Source: Sclerurus mexicanus
Taxonomy: Eukaryota; Chordata; Aves; Passeriformes; Furnariidae
Length of the DNA: 64,000 nt
Assembly (NCBI GenBank): GCA_013396755.1
Contig: VWZF01002844.1
Coordinates: 2,409,213-2,473,212, forward strand
Direction of reading: 5' to 3'
How positions within the stretch are numbered: the first letter of the stretch is position 1; every line of letters starts with the position of its first letter. A program made the position numbers and the translations under genes. Under the pieces are notes generated by a model. The model searched no databases, was not told the DNA's origin, and saw only the letters and a program-made list of their open reading frames with translations. This document shows positions 1 to 13,000 of the stretch, piece by piece.

Positions 1-917
1 AGCCTCAAACCTCTGCCTTCCTTTCATCATAATTTTTTTGCAGCTGCCTGCGAAACCTTCTGACAGAGTAATAAATTTCTAGTGTTGATCTGCCCAGAGG
101 ACCATAAGATACTAAGTCCGATGACTTGAGCACCTACCTCAGAAACCTCTCTGTCATAGTTTTAATTTTTCTACTTCTAGTAACAATTCTATCAATGCCA
201 GACTGATTGAATTTTTATTTGTCAGTTACTTCTCCTAGGACTAAAGATCATGCTTTAAGAGTACCTGTTTCAATCAAATAATAATGTACGCTTAGGTGAC
301 ACCATTGTAGACTTCTAAATCTAGGAGATAAATCTTGTCTTAGGTGTGTCTCACAGTACTCACAGCTTTTGAGGTACTTGTGCACTTTGCAAATCCCTTT
401 CCAAACTTCTGAGTCACTGTAAGATTCAATCAAGTTCAAAATGGTCTACACCCTCTATTGTAAAAGCATGAAAGTGAATTTAGAACAGATTACAAATCAC
501 AACATGCCAGTGGAATTGGATGATAAATGAAAATGCCAAAAGGTGTTTCACTGCATAGCTTTTTTGTGTGGGTTTTTTCCTCTTGTTTAATTTTTTTTTT
601 CTTCATTTAGGAGGAAGGTGGCTTGAGAGAAAAAATGACAAAAGCCTTCTTAATTTTTAACATTTTCTCTAGCTTTTTTTCAAATATTTGTATGAATGAG
701 GCAAAAATACAAATTTTTAACTGAAAAATGAGCACATGAAGAAAAATACAAATATTTTATATTCATATACATATTTTACTTATCTATATAACATATAGAT
801 AATATAATAATACTTATTTTTATTTATGATAAGTAAAAAGTGGAGTAACAGCCATCCAGAAACGATCAGCCTACTCTAAAATGCTCCCCAGCCTTCAGAA
901 TCATCACTTTGTCATAC
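1..917 (-). other. Start of the next VWA3B intron
   Basis: AT-rich intron sequence downstream of the last exon seen here, with a very AT-rich patch at about 740-840. I see no exon, repeat family or RNA gene in it. Confidence 0.8.
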
Positions 918-1056
918 CTGTATGAGCTGAAATATTTTTTCCTTCACCAGTGGCAGCTTGTTGTTCATAGACTGGGAAGTATCAATAAGAATATAGATAT
1001 CATCTTCAAACACATTCCCAAAGAGCCCTCTGCTTCCTTGTTGAAGCCACTTAATC
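918..1056 (-). CDS. VWA3B: VWA3B exon, residues 507-553 (start of the second VWA domain, MIDAS motif)
   Basis: A 139-nt exon with acceptor gttccctcccccag and donor GTATGAC, ending in phase 0. It encodes IKWLQQGSRGLFG, then DDIYILIDTSQSM and LPLVKEKIFQLIQ. D532-x-S534-x-S536 is an intact MIDAS first loop, as expected for a metal-binding VWA domain. No following exon is visible between 917 and 1, so the rest of the domain lies outside the window. Confidence 0.97.
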
Positions 1057-4000
1057 CTGGGGGAGGGAACAAAGTATGAAAACCTGTTCCACAAGATCTT
1101 TGGACTCTGTGTATCAGAATCTAACAGGCAGGATCTTTTTATCACTACTGTACTTCTTACTCTCTTGCCCCAAGTACCTGTTAGTAGCCACTGTGAGAAG
1201 CAGTATATTGCCCTTGATGAACCCATCCTCTGTCAGTACATAACAACACAAGACATTTTTTTTGTTTATAATTTAGTAGAAATCTGGAGACAGACAAAAA
1301 GAAACAAAAAAATACAGCACCTTTCTAAAGTCAATTATCAGGTGGTTTGAGCTGGGAAATCCCATGTGGAAGCAACTATAACTATTGTCACTGTAACTGC
1401 TCTCCAGACTGAACTCAGTAAATCATTTAATCATATGCTACTATGCCTTCCTTTTCAGGAAATCACTTGAGAACTTATTCTGCAAGGAAATTAAGCACTT
1501 CGAAGAGCCTTAATATAAAGCAGATGCTTCAATGGTTTGCTGACCTTGAGCCTTAAATAGAGACTTTTACATTTTAAACAGGATTGGAGCATGCCTGCCA
1601 GTTAAATATGTGCATACATACTGCTGTGCACAAGAACACTTCCTCAGTAATTGCTGCAGCAAGTCCAAATCTGATTTCCCTTGAGGGTCATAAAATACTT
1701 ATCTCCTCTGCAAGAGAGACATTTAACAGACAGAATATAATGGCCCTGGGAAAAACATTACTCATCTCCACAGAGGTTTAAAAAATGACATCTTGGAAAC
1801 TTAAGGATCCTATTACATTTGCTACCGATAGCTATTTTGTCATTTGTTATTTCCCCCAAAGTGTTTGATGAGGTCTATCAGGACTTCTTAACATTAAGAT
1901 GAACCATTCAAAACAGCAAACCTGTAATTTTCGCTTGGATTTCAAAAACATATATTCACCAAAACCTCAAATTTTCCTCTGATAGTATGTAAATGTTATC
2001 CTAAATACAGTAAGACGAAGATAAACTAAAAGGAATAAAAAAACTCCATTTGACCTTGCTAAATGTAATGAGGCCGTTACACTTTTGGTAGGGAAGCAGC
2101 AATAAAATTAAAAACTTATCAATAAAATGGAAGTTCACATCCTGCTTTTTTCAGTGGTAGATCTCATTGTTCTAAGATACAAAACAGAGGGCAACATTTA
2201 TTCTTTCTCTCAGTTCTGCAATAGGTCATCTTTGCCTCCTAGTGTAGCTTTAAAAGCCAATTTACTTTAGGGCATCTTTGGGACACATGAATCAGATCCC
2301 CAGACAGCCTATTTTTTTGTAGATGTTCTGCAAATCTCAGAGTGTGTCTATATGGCTGTAGAAATGTAAACGAGGCAGCTAGCTTGAGCACTGAACTTCT
2401 GATCACGTGCATTACTTAATAGCTCATGCCCTGACTCTGATCTAGACTGTTCAAACCTGTCTTCAACACAAAATTGCAAGAAGAGCAGATAATCATTATC
2501 AGTACGCTGTACTGTAGCTGTGCTATTTGGTGTCAGAGGTCTCACAAGGGATACTAGGTACACAGGATGAATGTTTATTAAGTTTTATGGATGATTCCTG
2601 ATGTTCTCTGCAACCCTACAGCCCCAATATTTTCTGCCACTTTCAGCCAATTCAAAAGTGTACTGACTGACTTTCACATTTGTACTTCTGAAGGAGAGCA
2701 AAAGATAAAACTGTTCATCAGTTTTCTTATATGGCTACTAGGAAATCCTACATACAAGATCCTAATCTAAAATAGATCTCTGCCTCCGTACCACTCCTGT
2801 CAGTTTACCAACCATTTCAGCTTACCATGACAGTAAACGTCAAACATTTCAACACCCACGTAAAATAACACAAACATTTCACATGACAGAACACTAACCT
2901 TCCTTCTACTCGTCTGAGAGCTGTCCTCATTTTCTCTTCATACTGTTTATACTTTTCTCTACTAACACATATGTGAACTACAGATCCATCTTTCCAGAGG
3001 GTATGTACAAACTTATCACAGTATCTTGCATGAATTACCTTCCTTTTTGTCTCCTATAACCAAGAAAAACATGTTTCATGTTCCAAAACACATTATTTTG
3101 CAGTGCCTTTAATATTAGGTGAACAAACTTCAAGGTATATGCTTGTTGCACATGAACAGGTCAGAAATAAACATGGGATAGAATGGTCACAGAATTCACT
3201 CCTAGCAAGAGTCAATAGAAACTGGTTTTATTCTTGTAGCTAGTAAAAACAGAACTTTCCCAAACAGTGTAATGGTAAAGCTTGAGAAAAAAAATAGAAG
3301 ACAAATTAACCCAAATTTATTTAAGGACTTGCAAGCACTGCAGCAGCTGAGACTAACGTGTACTCTAAAGACAAAAAATCTTTGCTCCACCACACAGAAA
3401 TACATAGAAAATGAAGGCACTGCTTAAGCCAGTCACAATTCTTTGTTTTAGATTACATCTGAACCAGCAAGGGGTCCTTAAAACAGTCATTCTCAGATAG
3501 CCTTTTGAAATATTCATTACATTCTTTGTCCCAGTAATTAATAATCTGACTTTAACAAAAACTACAAAATAGCAAGGCCATACACTATATCATAAATTCA
3601 CCCAGCAGCCAAGTTTTCAAGCTTTAAAAGAAAAAACAAACAACTCAGAGGATGTGAGGGAAAATTAACAATACTCACAGCATCAGTTTGTGAAGATTCA
3701 TCCTCGGGTTTAGTTTTTATGTCAACAATCCCATCTACATGGGGAAAAACACAATCAGCAAGTGCATCGTACAGTGTGAGCTTCTGAGCTTTCAAGCCAT
3801 ACTTCTGCAACCATTTCTCTGAAGTCAAATATTTGTCATATATATAATTTTGTAATGGATGATCAGCTTTAGTTGCTAATAAAGAAAATAAAACAAACAA
3901 AATCTCCTGTATAATATGGTTCACTGTGGTTACGCTGTTTTCAACACCAGACTATGATACTGGAGTCAAAATTTTCAAACTTGTTTTGCTTTCACACACA

Positions 4001-7000
4001 GCACTGGAGTCAGCAAGTATTTCTGAGTGATTTTTAACAGTCTCTACTTTGGTTGTGCTTTTTTTTATAACCAGACATCTCATTGCAACAAATTCCTTTC
4101 TAACTGCAAAAAAACCATCAGAGGACAGGGAGCAAAGACAATACATAGGGACAAAATCAACATATAAAAGGAATATTCTTAATAGTTTAATTACAAAATG
4201 CCAGAAAGTATTCCTGTATAAAATGTCTAACTTCAAGGAGAATCATTTGAGAAAAAGAAACAACAGAAGACTTCATTGCAAGTACAGTTGAGACCCTTGG
4301 TTAACATTAACATTGGTCTTTTTAAAGAAGGTTATTTAAAGAAAAAGGTTAACTACAATATCTTTGGAAGATATTTTACTGTGTGTTCCTCTGCAACATT
4401 TTCTTTTTATAGGCTGTATATTGCATCATAAATCCCAAAACACAAATTGCTTCTGTATCATCTCAACATTTTCTGTAGTTCTACACCCTCCTCCTTCAAC
4501 TATTTTCAACTAATATTGAAGGACACTAGCCTTTTTTTTCTTTTTTTTTTTTCTTTTTTTTGGTTTTGGTTTTGGGTCTGATCTGGTATAACTATTCTTA
4601 TGTTTAACCTTTTATGTCATATTGTCCTATAAATTTTCCAAGGGCCATCTTAAGGTAGGGCACTGCATATGTCTGCATACTCGTAATAAATAAGATACAG
4701 GCCTCTACACTCACTCATCGCTACCAATAAACAACATCTAAACCAAATGACCCAGCAGTGGATCTCATAGCAGGGTGAATTTATTTTGTCACACTTTAAT
4801 TTCAGTGGACCTAGGTGGTATAAATGCATATTCCATTTAGATGCAGCTACAGTAAAACCAACATTGAGATCCTGAGCCTGTAAATAAACCTCTGGAGGCA
4901 TCTACTGCCATTACACACAGAGAGATCAGCCATCAGCAGGGCAGATGCATGGTCGGAGCCTTTTCATGTGAAAACATTTACTTTATGACTGCTTGTAAGT
5001 GTCACAAATGCACTCACAGAATTTTGGGAACAAAACTGTTATTTTCTTTTGTCTATATGCTTTATGTAAAAAGTCCTGCCTCAGTTCAGATAACTAGTGC
5101 ATTATGTGGAGAGCCAGCAGAAAAGTTGCCTCTTTTTCTCTGTTTCTTCTTCTGCAGAACTTCACAGTCTTCAGAACAAACTACATTTTGCAGCAAAGTA
5201 TTTTAAACAGATCAGGAAGGTAAAACAGGGAAGAAATGCAGACAAACTGAAAGACTGCAGTTATTTGGATGAATGGCCAATAGTCAAATGATGGTGAAGA
5301 AGTGACCAAATAAATCACAGTGTTAATTTCATCTCTTTTAAATTACTTATGAAGTGATTATATATGCAGGCAAACACCAAAAGACCACTAAAGCTGCACA
5401 GTCAGGAATACATAAATAAACACTGAAATTAGGGCTGCACTTGCAGCTTTATTGTGGCCTCTTTGTTCATATGCATTACAGAAGAGCTGCTTAACTTCCT
5501 ATGGGAAGTCCTGCTAATTCAGAAGATGCTATTATCAGTATAAAGAACGGTATTATGCCTTCATAGCAGAAAAACCCTCCAGTTTTAATCATGCAAAGTT
5601 ATGTTATGGACAGAAATTGAAACCCAGCGCCAGAGAAAAGTTTCCCGCTTCAAATCATCATCACCATCCTGGTCACATATCTCAGCACAGTTCAGGTTAC
5701 TGACCAACTGACTGTACAAACCATTCCTCAGCAAGTGATCCAGAAAACGGCATCTGGCCCTAGCCCCCATCTATCCAAAGTGAAAGCAACTGCACTGCAA
5801 GAACAATACTACAGCTACACAAAATCACCCATGACTTATGCCAATTCAACCTGAAACCTGTATCAACTTACACAAAAAGTACCACCAGATACCATGTAAG
5901 TATTTTAAAACCAGGGACTAATTAGGATTATAGGCACTGACAATCACTGACTATGATCCTGAAAATCCATCTCCTTGACTGCAGTCCAATGCTGGACATG
6001 CGTAGACTCTACAGTTTCCTAAGTTTTCAGTATTTAAGTCTTGTCAGTGTGATCATTGTGCTCCAGGGCATGTGGAGTAGCTTTTCACCATCCCTGTTAA
6101 AGCCTTCCAGAAGTTCAGAAACCAGCTATGCTTCTGTCTCCAACAGGGTTCAATTCAATCAATATGCACAGAACAACAAATGGATCATGTTCTAGGCCAA
6201 ACACAGTGGTGGGAACTATCAGTTTAATGATCAAGCTTCTTAAGACAAGATTTGTCAGAGCATTCTTCCAGAACTGTTTTCAGCCCTCTGCCTTTGATTA
6301 CAACAATTCAAAGCCACACTTTTTCCCTGTTAGGGGAATGAACTAGGCCATCCCAAGATGACCATGATGGGAGGTACTTCCTCAGCACTGTGTAGAATAA
6401 AATTGAAGATTTACTGGCCCAGGCAGAAAGGGAGAGCCCACAAAAACCAAAAAGAGTTTCCATATCTTAAAATGCAGAAAACCTGTAAACTTAGTAACTG
6501 GTGAACGAAAAATGGTGTGTTTCAGCTCGAGCTGTTAAAGTTCAGCAAGTTCAAGCCATAGTAAACAGAGATTTGTATCAGAAAGTTTTAAGCAACCCTA
6601 ATTTTAGATAATAGGTGCTACCTATATACAGACATTTCTGAGAAAATCATCCCCAAATTGACATGTAATCAAAACTGCTCACAAATAAAATAGTGTTCAT
6701 GAATATAATGGCAACTGTTTTGAAAGAAACATAAATTATACCATCTTGAGAAGCATATTGGTCAGATTCTGATAAAATTTTCTGAATTTGTCTCACTGTA
6801 CTCCTGGCTTCCTCCAACTCCTTCCAGATCAAAAAGACATCTTCACGGACATCAGCTACTGCAAAAGAAATCATAAATAGAATTTGACGTTTTGACACAA
6901 TTTCAGCAATTTATAACTCCTCAATTATCACAAAGTCATTGGTATATCCAGATGTTGCCATATAACTTTGTTTTCTTGAGGTCCCATTGCAGTGACAAGT

Positions 7001-10000
7001 TGTTTTCTTCAAAAACTCAATTTTCAAAGTTTAAAGAGAAGACATTTTCAACTCCTTCAATTTCCTTAAAGTACATTAATAATTTTATTTAAAATTAAAT
7101 CTTCTTTCTCTGAAGATTATATAATGAAATTTTGCTAAAGATAAGTTTATTTTCATCTCAACAGTCATAAATGAATGCTAAAAGAAAAAAAAACACTTTA
7201 CTTTTTGGCTGTATTGTCAAAATAAAGGAACGATCCAAAGCTAGAGTTGAGACAAGGCTTTCTTAATCTCAAAACATATGCTTTTCTTGATTAAAATAAT
7301 TAAAACATATATTTATTCCATACAGTACACTTATTAAAATTGAGACACACTGTATATCTAAGCAGAATGTCCACTACTAAAAACGTGTTAAATTCAGTTA
7401 GTCTCAGAGATTAAATTGAAATGGGACAATGCAGAGAAACTGTGTGTAGTGTTACAGCAAAAATATACAAGAAATTGAATCATCAGCTATCCTAACCACA
7501 AACACAGGCTACAACCTACTGCAGATTACAACCTACTAAAGAATTGCACATAAAGATGCTGAACAAGGCAACTATATCTTATCATCTAGTGGTACAGTTA
7601 ATATACAGTGGTGGTTCACTGTATGGAAGATAAGACATGCAAACTTGCCTACTAAAGTAGGTTATCAGTAAGCAAACACACCTATCATTTAGTTCTTTGA
7701 TAAACTTCCCTGAAATAATAATAAGACAGAAGTTATACAAAATAACAACTCAATTTTAATTGTGAAATGCTTTCAGTTTCCCAGAAATATTTTGAAATGT
7801 GTTATTGTACACTGCCATCTCCTGGGACCTTCCTGCATTTCAAAAACATCTGTTGCAGCCATTAGGACAAAGGTCAACATTTCCTAAATCACAAAAAGCA
7901 TTAGTAAGGCAGATCATTCCACAACATAAAACACAGAAGGGAGAAAAAAACTCAGTCTATAATCACTACCTTTAAGCTTAAGAAAAGCATTCTTTTCAAA
8001 TACTTTAGAAAGAAGTCAACTTTTCTTTTATATACAATCTCTCAGCAGAAAAGCAAAACCTATAAAATCTGAGCATTGGCAAAATTCAAGGACGTAGGGA
8101 ACTACATTTTCTGATGACTACACTCAGCCACTGAATGTGTGTATATATATACCTGTTGTCACACTTAAAATGACAAAACACATGCATTCACAACACACAT
8201 GCACATATTTCCAAGTTTAAGGCTGTTAAGAATTCAATTCCAGTGGCGCTGTCTCTAGCTAAATCTGGATATCCTCCACAAGCTGTCAATTATTGTGATC
8301 CAGACTTAATTTTATGAACATTTTTAATGTTACATTTGAAAATATCTAAAGAAGCATGTATATTTCAACTACCTCTAAAACAATGCCAATGATATCGTTT
8401 TGCTTCATTTCCCCTTAAATTGATTCTATGGACTCATCAACTTGACAGGATTATTGCTGCTGCCCCTTTTAAGACATATGTATTGAATTGCTATTGCATA
8501 AGAAGGTTTTTTTCCTTTATTTATGCTGCAGCACAGTGAAGAAAAACTTTCAAAGTAAGTATATTTGATGGCACTGTACAGGACAAATGTAGGCACCAAC
8601 AACTGCACATTATGAAGTTCTAGTTGCTTAGAAAACCTTTTATCTGGCAACATCTTTTCCTGAATTCAACTGGGAGAGAAGGTCACAGCTAAGGAGTGGA
8701 AAAGAAAAGCTGTGTCTTTTGAAACTGAGCCCCACAAATCAAAACATGCATACACATACAATGCATACTATCTTCCAGGTGTAGATCTCAACCTGTGGCC
8801 TGTCCCTCAAAGCACATCACTGAGAAATGACCAAGAAAACATGAATCCCACTTTGGCTTAAATTCCCTGCATTCTCATCTCAGAGGTGCCATTTTTGGGG
8901 GACCACCAACCAAAGAAAGTCACTTCCCTAAACAGTTCAGTTTCCAGCCACTCCAGGCCCGTGGTCTCTTGCACAACTTCAGGCATCCATGTCTCAGGAA
9001 AGACCCTGTCCTAAAAAAATCGCTTTATCCAGAGAGAAGAAGGGCCCTCCTGGTCCCCCCTGCCATGAAGTACTCCCTCAGCCACTCTGGCTGGGTAATG
9101 TTCTGAGATAAGGAAGGCCCTGAAAAAGAGGATTAGGGAGGGTGCAGGGAGAGCCTGGGGTGAGGGGCAGAAGCATTTTGCTGACACCAGTGAATTGAGA
9201 TGATGGTAGGTCGAAGCAGAAACACCAACACACTTGCACAGGTACACAGAAACTCATAACCACCCTCATTTCCATTTCCCAGTTATTTAACAGGCAGACA
9301 ATATTAAAAGAAGCAGCTTCTCCACACCTGCCTCCCTGCAAACAAACTCATCCGGTTCAACAAGTCACTGTAACATATTCAGTTTTCATATTGCTAAGAA
9401 AAAAAAAAGCCCATAATTAAAAGAAAAAAAAGCCTAAAAAATCTGCAATATCTTTGAAACATGGGGTAAATACCAATATAAAAGCAACTTTGAGAAAATA
9501 GAAGCATTTCTTGCTTTTCTGATTATCTGACTTGGGCACTGGAAGCTAGCAAATCAAAATATAATGGAATAAGATCTATTTCAAAATTTATTTCTGGCAA
9601 GGCAAGATGGGGAAATTGATCTTTTCATTACCAGTCCCTTCCTCAGCCTCTATGTGGCAGCAGAACATAGCAATATTCCCTCACACACTGATTTTTTAAA
9701 ATCCCCACTTAGAGAGGTATGAATGAAGGCACAAAGGAGCACAAGAGGGTAGTAGACATCTTTTATCTGCACAGCTGCCGGCTCAAGCACTACTGAAACT
9801 CGCTGAGTCCAATCTGCCCCTTTCCCACTGGGCAAACGGACAAAGCACATGAACTTTGCATCCCATGTGGCGTGGCAGAGCAGCTATCTGCATCACTCTC
9901 TACACATTAGCAAAGAGATTTGCCAGGCCAAGGCTGCTGAGACTAGACAAAGCACACACAAGGAAAAAACAGAGACAGTGATCTTTGCTACAGCTTCTAG

Positions 10001-13000
10001 GCAAAGCAGCTACTCCTAAGTCGTCACCCTGGCTCTCCAGAGGGAGGGTTTGATTCTTCCCGTGTCGGTGTACATAAACAGTGCAGAGTTCATTGACTTC
10101 AATGTTACACAGCAGAATGACGCTCTGACACTTCCCATTTTTACACACAACAATTTTCCCTGTGACTATCAGGTAAATGTGGAAAATCAAGCACACCTAA
10201 GAATACACCTTACATTGTTCAAAAGGAGGGCAGACACATACTTGTTTGGATTTACCACATCAGTAAAATACTAGATTTCAGTCCATTTGCATTTTCTTTA
10301 CACGTGCAAGCTCATCTATTCCACCACACAGAAACACACTGCACAGAGATCTACTTTTTCTATTTCAGCCATTGAAGACCCTCTATTCATTTCAGGATCT
10401 AGTTCAAAACACCATTGCTTTTCAAGACCTCTGTAGCACTTATGTCCCTGTCCCTCTTTTCAGAAAGAATCTTTTTCTCCACAGCTTCCACCATCTCTTG
10501 CCCTCTGTGTCTTCAAGTTCCAACTTAAATGTCACCTCCTTTCCACTTACAGTTTTAACTATATAACAAGATTGCTTAATTCTGTAACTTTTTTGCAGAT
10601 GAATAAACTGCACAAACAATGTAGGCAGAAGTGATAACAGGAAAACCAGCTCTAGATGAGGAGATACCATCACTTTTGTGAAATTAGGCTTTATGTAAAA
10701 GCATTCCTCTGCCTTAAGTAAATCTGAGGCTGCCAGCATATGGACCTTAATTCTTTACTGACTTACACTTGTTTTGATCTCAAGCACCAACTCAAAATGA
10801 GTGTAAAAAAAATTCAAATTTGGCAGTTTCTCACGCTTGCTTTCTAAATGACTGTTCAAGATGCAAAACATGGGAGTAGGCAGCTCTTATCTAAAGTTTG
10901 AAATAGTTCACTTCTGACTTGTTTTGGTTAGGCAAATGAAAAAGAGTGAATATGAAGATATGCTGTATTTGCAAAATGCTGATATTCAGTGAATACCCAG
11001 AAAGCTACCAGATGTCCTTAAAACAGCTTTTCCAGTCCATAAAACATGATGATATGTTTCACTTTCCAGCTGTTGCATTTGTGGTGCAAAAAGAAACATA
11101 TTCCAAATATTCCTGTGCCTCTCCTTATTTTCAAGAAACATCACATTTGAAAGATTAAATCTCTGGTTCATTCTTTATTTCCTTGTGTAGTTTATGCCAC
11201 ATATCCAAGAACCAGTTTCAGAGACCATTAGTGAGTAATTGACACTTTTATTTTTATTGCTTTATTATTACACCCTTGAAGGAGCCTCTGAAACACGAGA
11301 CATCAGACACAGACCAGAATAATGTCTTCAATGTGTTTTCTTTTCTGAAAGGACTTTAGATTCTGCATATGACTGAAATGCTCCGATTGGCTGCCAGTGA
11401 TGTCATGAATGTGCTTGTAATACCCAGTAAATGCAGAAAGCTCATTGTGTTCCTTTTTAATGTGTAAATTCTACTCCATAATAGCTATAAGACACAGCAG
11501 ACAATGCACTTCAAGGGGATTACTGTCCCTTTGAGCAATTAAAGCTATTCAGCTTTCAGCTTTAGAAACAGTGGTGAGGAAGTAATTTCAGTCATACAGG
11601 AGCTCTAGGCCCATCTATTGAAACAGGCTGCCCTGGGGCAGAGGGAGCCAGCTCCCCCCATGCACACCCCCAAATGTGGTCCAGCAAGAAAGCACTCATG
11701 GCAGACTGAAGGCAATCATTATACTGCTCTCAGTTAGTATGAAATGAGAGATAATGTTTCGAAGCAGACTCTGCTGTTGGTTTCCAGACCCTGCATGGGT
11801 GAGGCTTGAGTGTCCCTTCACAAAGCAAAAAATCAGGTGATATCGCACTCCCTTATTTCTGGCCCCCCATTATGGTTCTTTCTCTTGTACTGTCATAATC
11901 ATGGTTCTAATAAAGGATAGGTTAGTATACAAGGACATAGACTACAACCTGAATATGGGCTAGTTAGTCCAAGACTGACAAATGACCTTACATGAGCCAC
12001 TAAATCCAACTTAAGCCACACGTTCCCAAGCAGTGAGAAGAGGATAACGTTGTACCTTTGGGGCAACATTAATGCCCCCAGTATAATGGTGAAAAGAGCT
12101 ATTAGAATAAAGGGGTCTGATGACTCCTGGTATCTAAAAGAAATAATTTTTTTTACAATCCTCCTGAGAAAGACATCAGATTTGACATACAAAGCCTCAC
12201 TTCACAGTACAAGCCAGTCTCCTCCTAACCTGGCTGAAACCCCAGTCCAGTCCCACTGAACACTTGCCCAGAGGAAGAAGCACTGTAACTAGTAAGAAAC
12301 ACACTGAGAGCTTTCTGCCCAGCTCCACCCCACAGTGAAACCATTTATTTTGTTTTTTTCCTCCTGGGATTTTTTCATCAATCCTCCCACAACCACCACC
12401 ACTTTGCACTGCCTTCTATATGGTCACTTTACTGTGCTTGTTGCCTTTCTTTAAGACAAATTCTTGAGACAAGCAAGTCAACCTCATGCTGATTTGATAC
12501 CCTTAAACTATGTACGAATTTGACTTATATTGATGTGGTTGTTGTATCATATGGTCTTCCACACTATTCCTCTTCCTTTCTGCCTTTTCTCTACACACTT
12601 CCACAAGATCACTGGCACAACCACACCAGTACTATTCTTCATCTTCCTAAACAAATTATCTTCTCCCTTTTTTCAGTTCTCTCTCATTCTCACATGCACA
12701 TCCTCTATTTTCTTCACTTCTCTCTTTTCTTTGCCCTCTCCTTCCCACCCACAGAATTTCCACTTGACCAGTCCTGTCCTCACACCACCTATGCCTACAG
12801 GGGTTTTCTTGATTTTACACTCTGCAAGTTCCTATATTACATTTCTATTCTGAAATCTCACTGAGAGTATCAGTATAATCTTAGGGTTTATATTGTCTAC
12901 CTAGTGGCATTAGCCCTTTCATTTTTCCAGAGTTCAGGGCAATTAAACCTTTTCCAGCCTCTTCATATTGTAGTGCAGGTCCAGAAGCATGTCTGTAGTC

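Noticed and set aside
11600..11665. GAAACAGGCTGCCCTGGGGCAG, similar to a CR1 segment
   Set aside because: Only about 25 bases look similar; too little to call an element.
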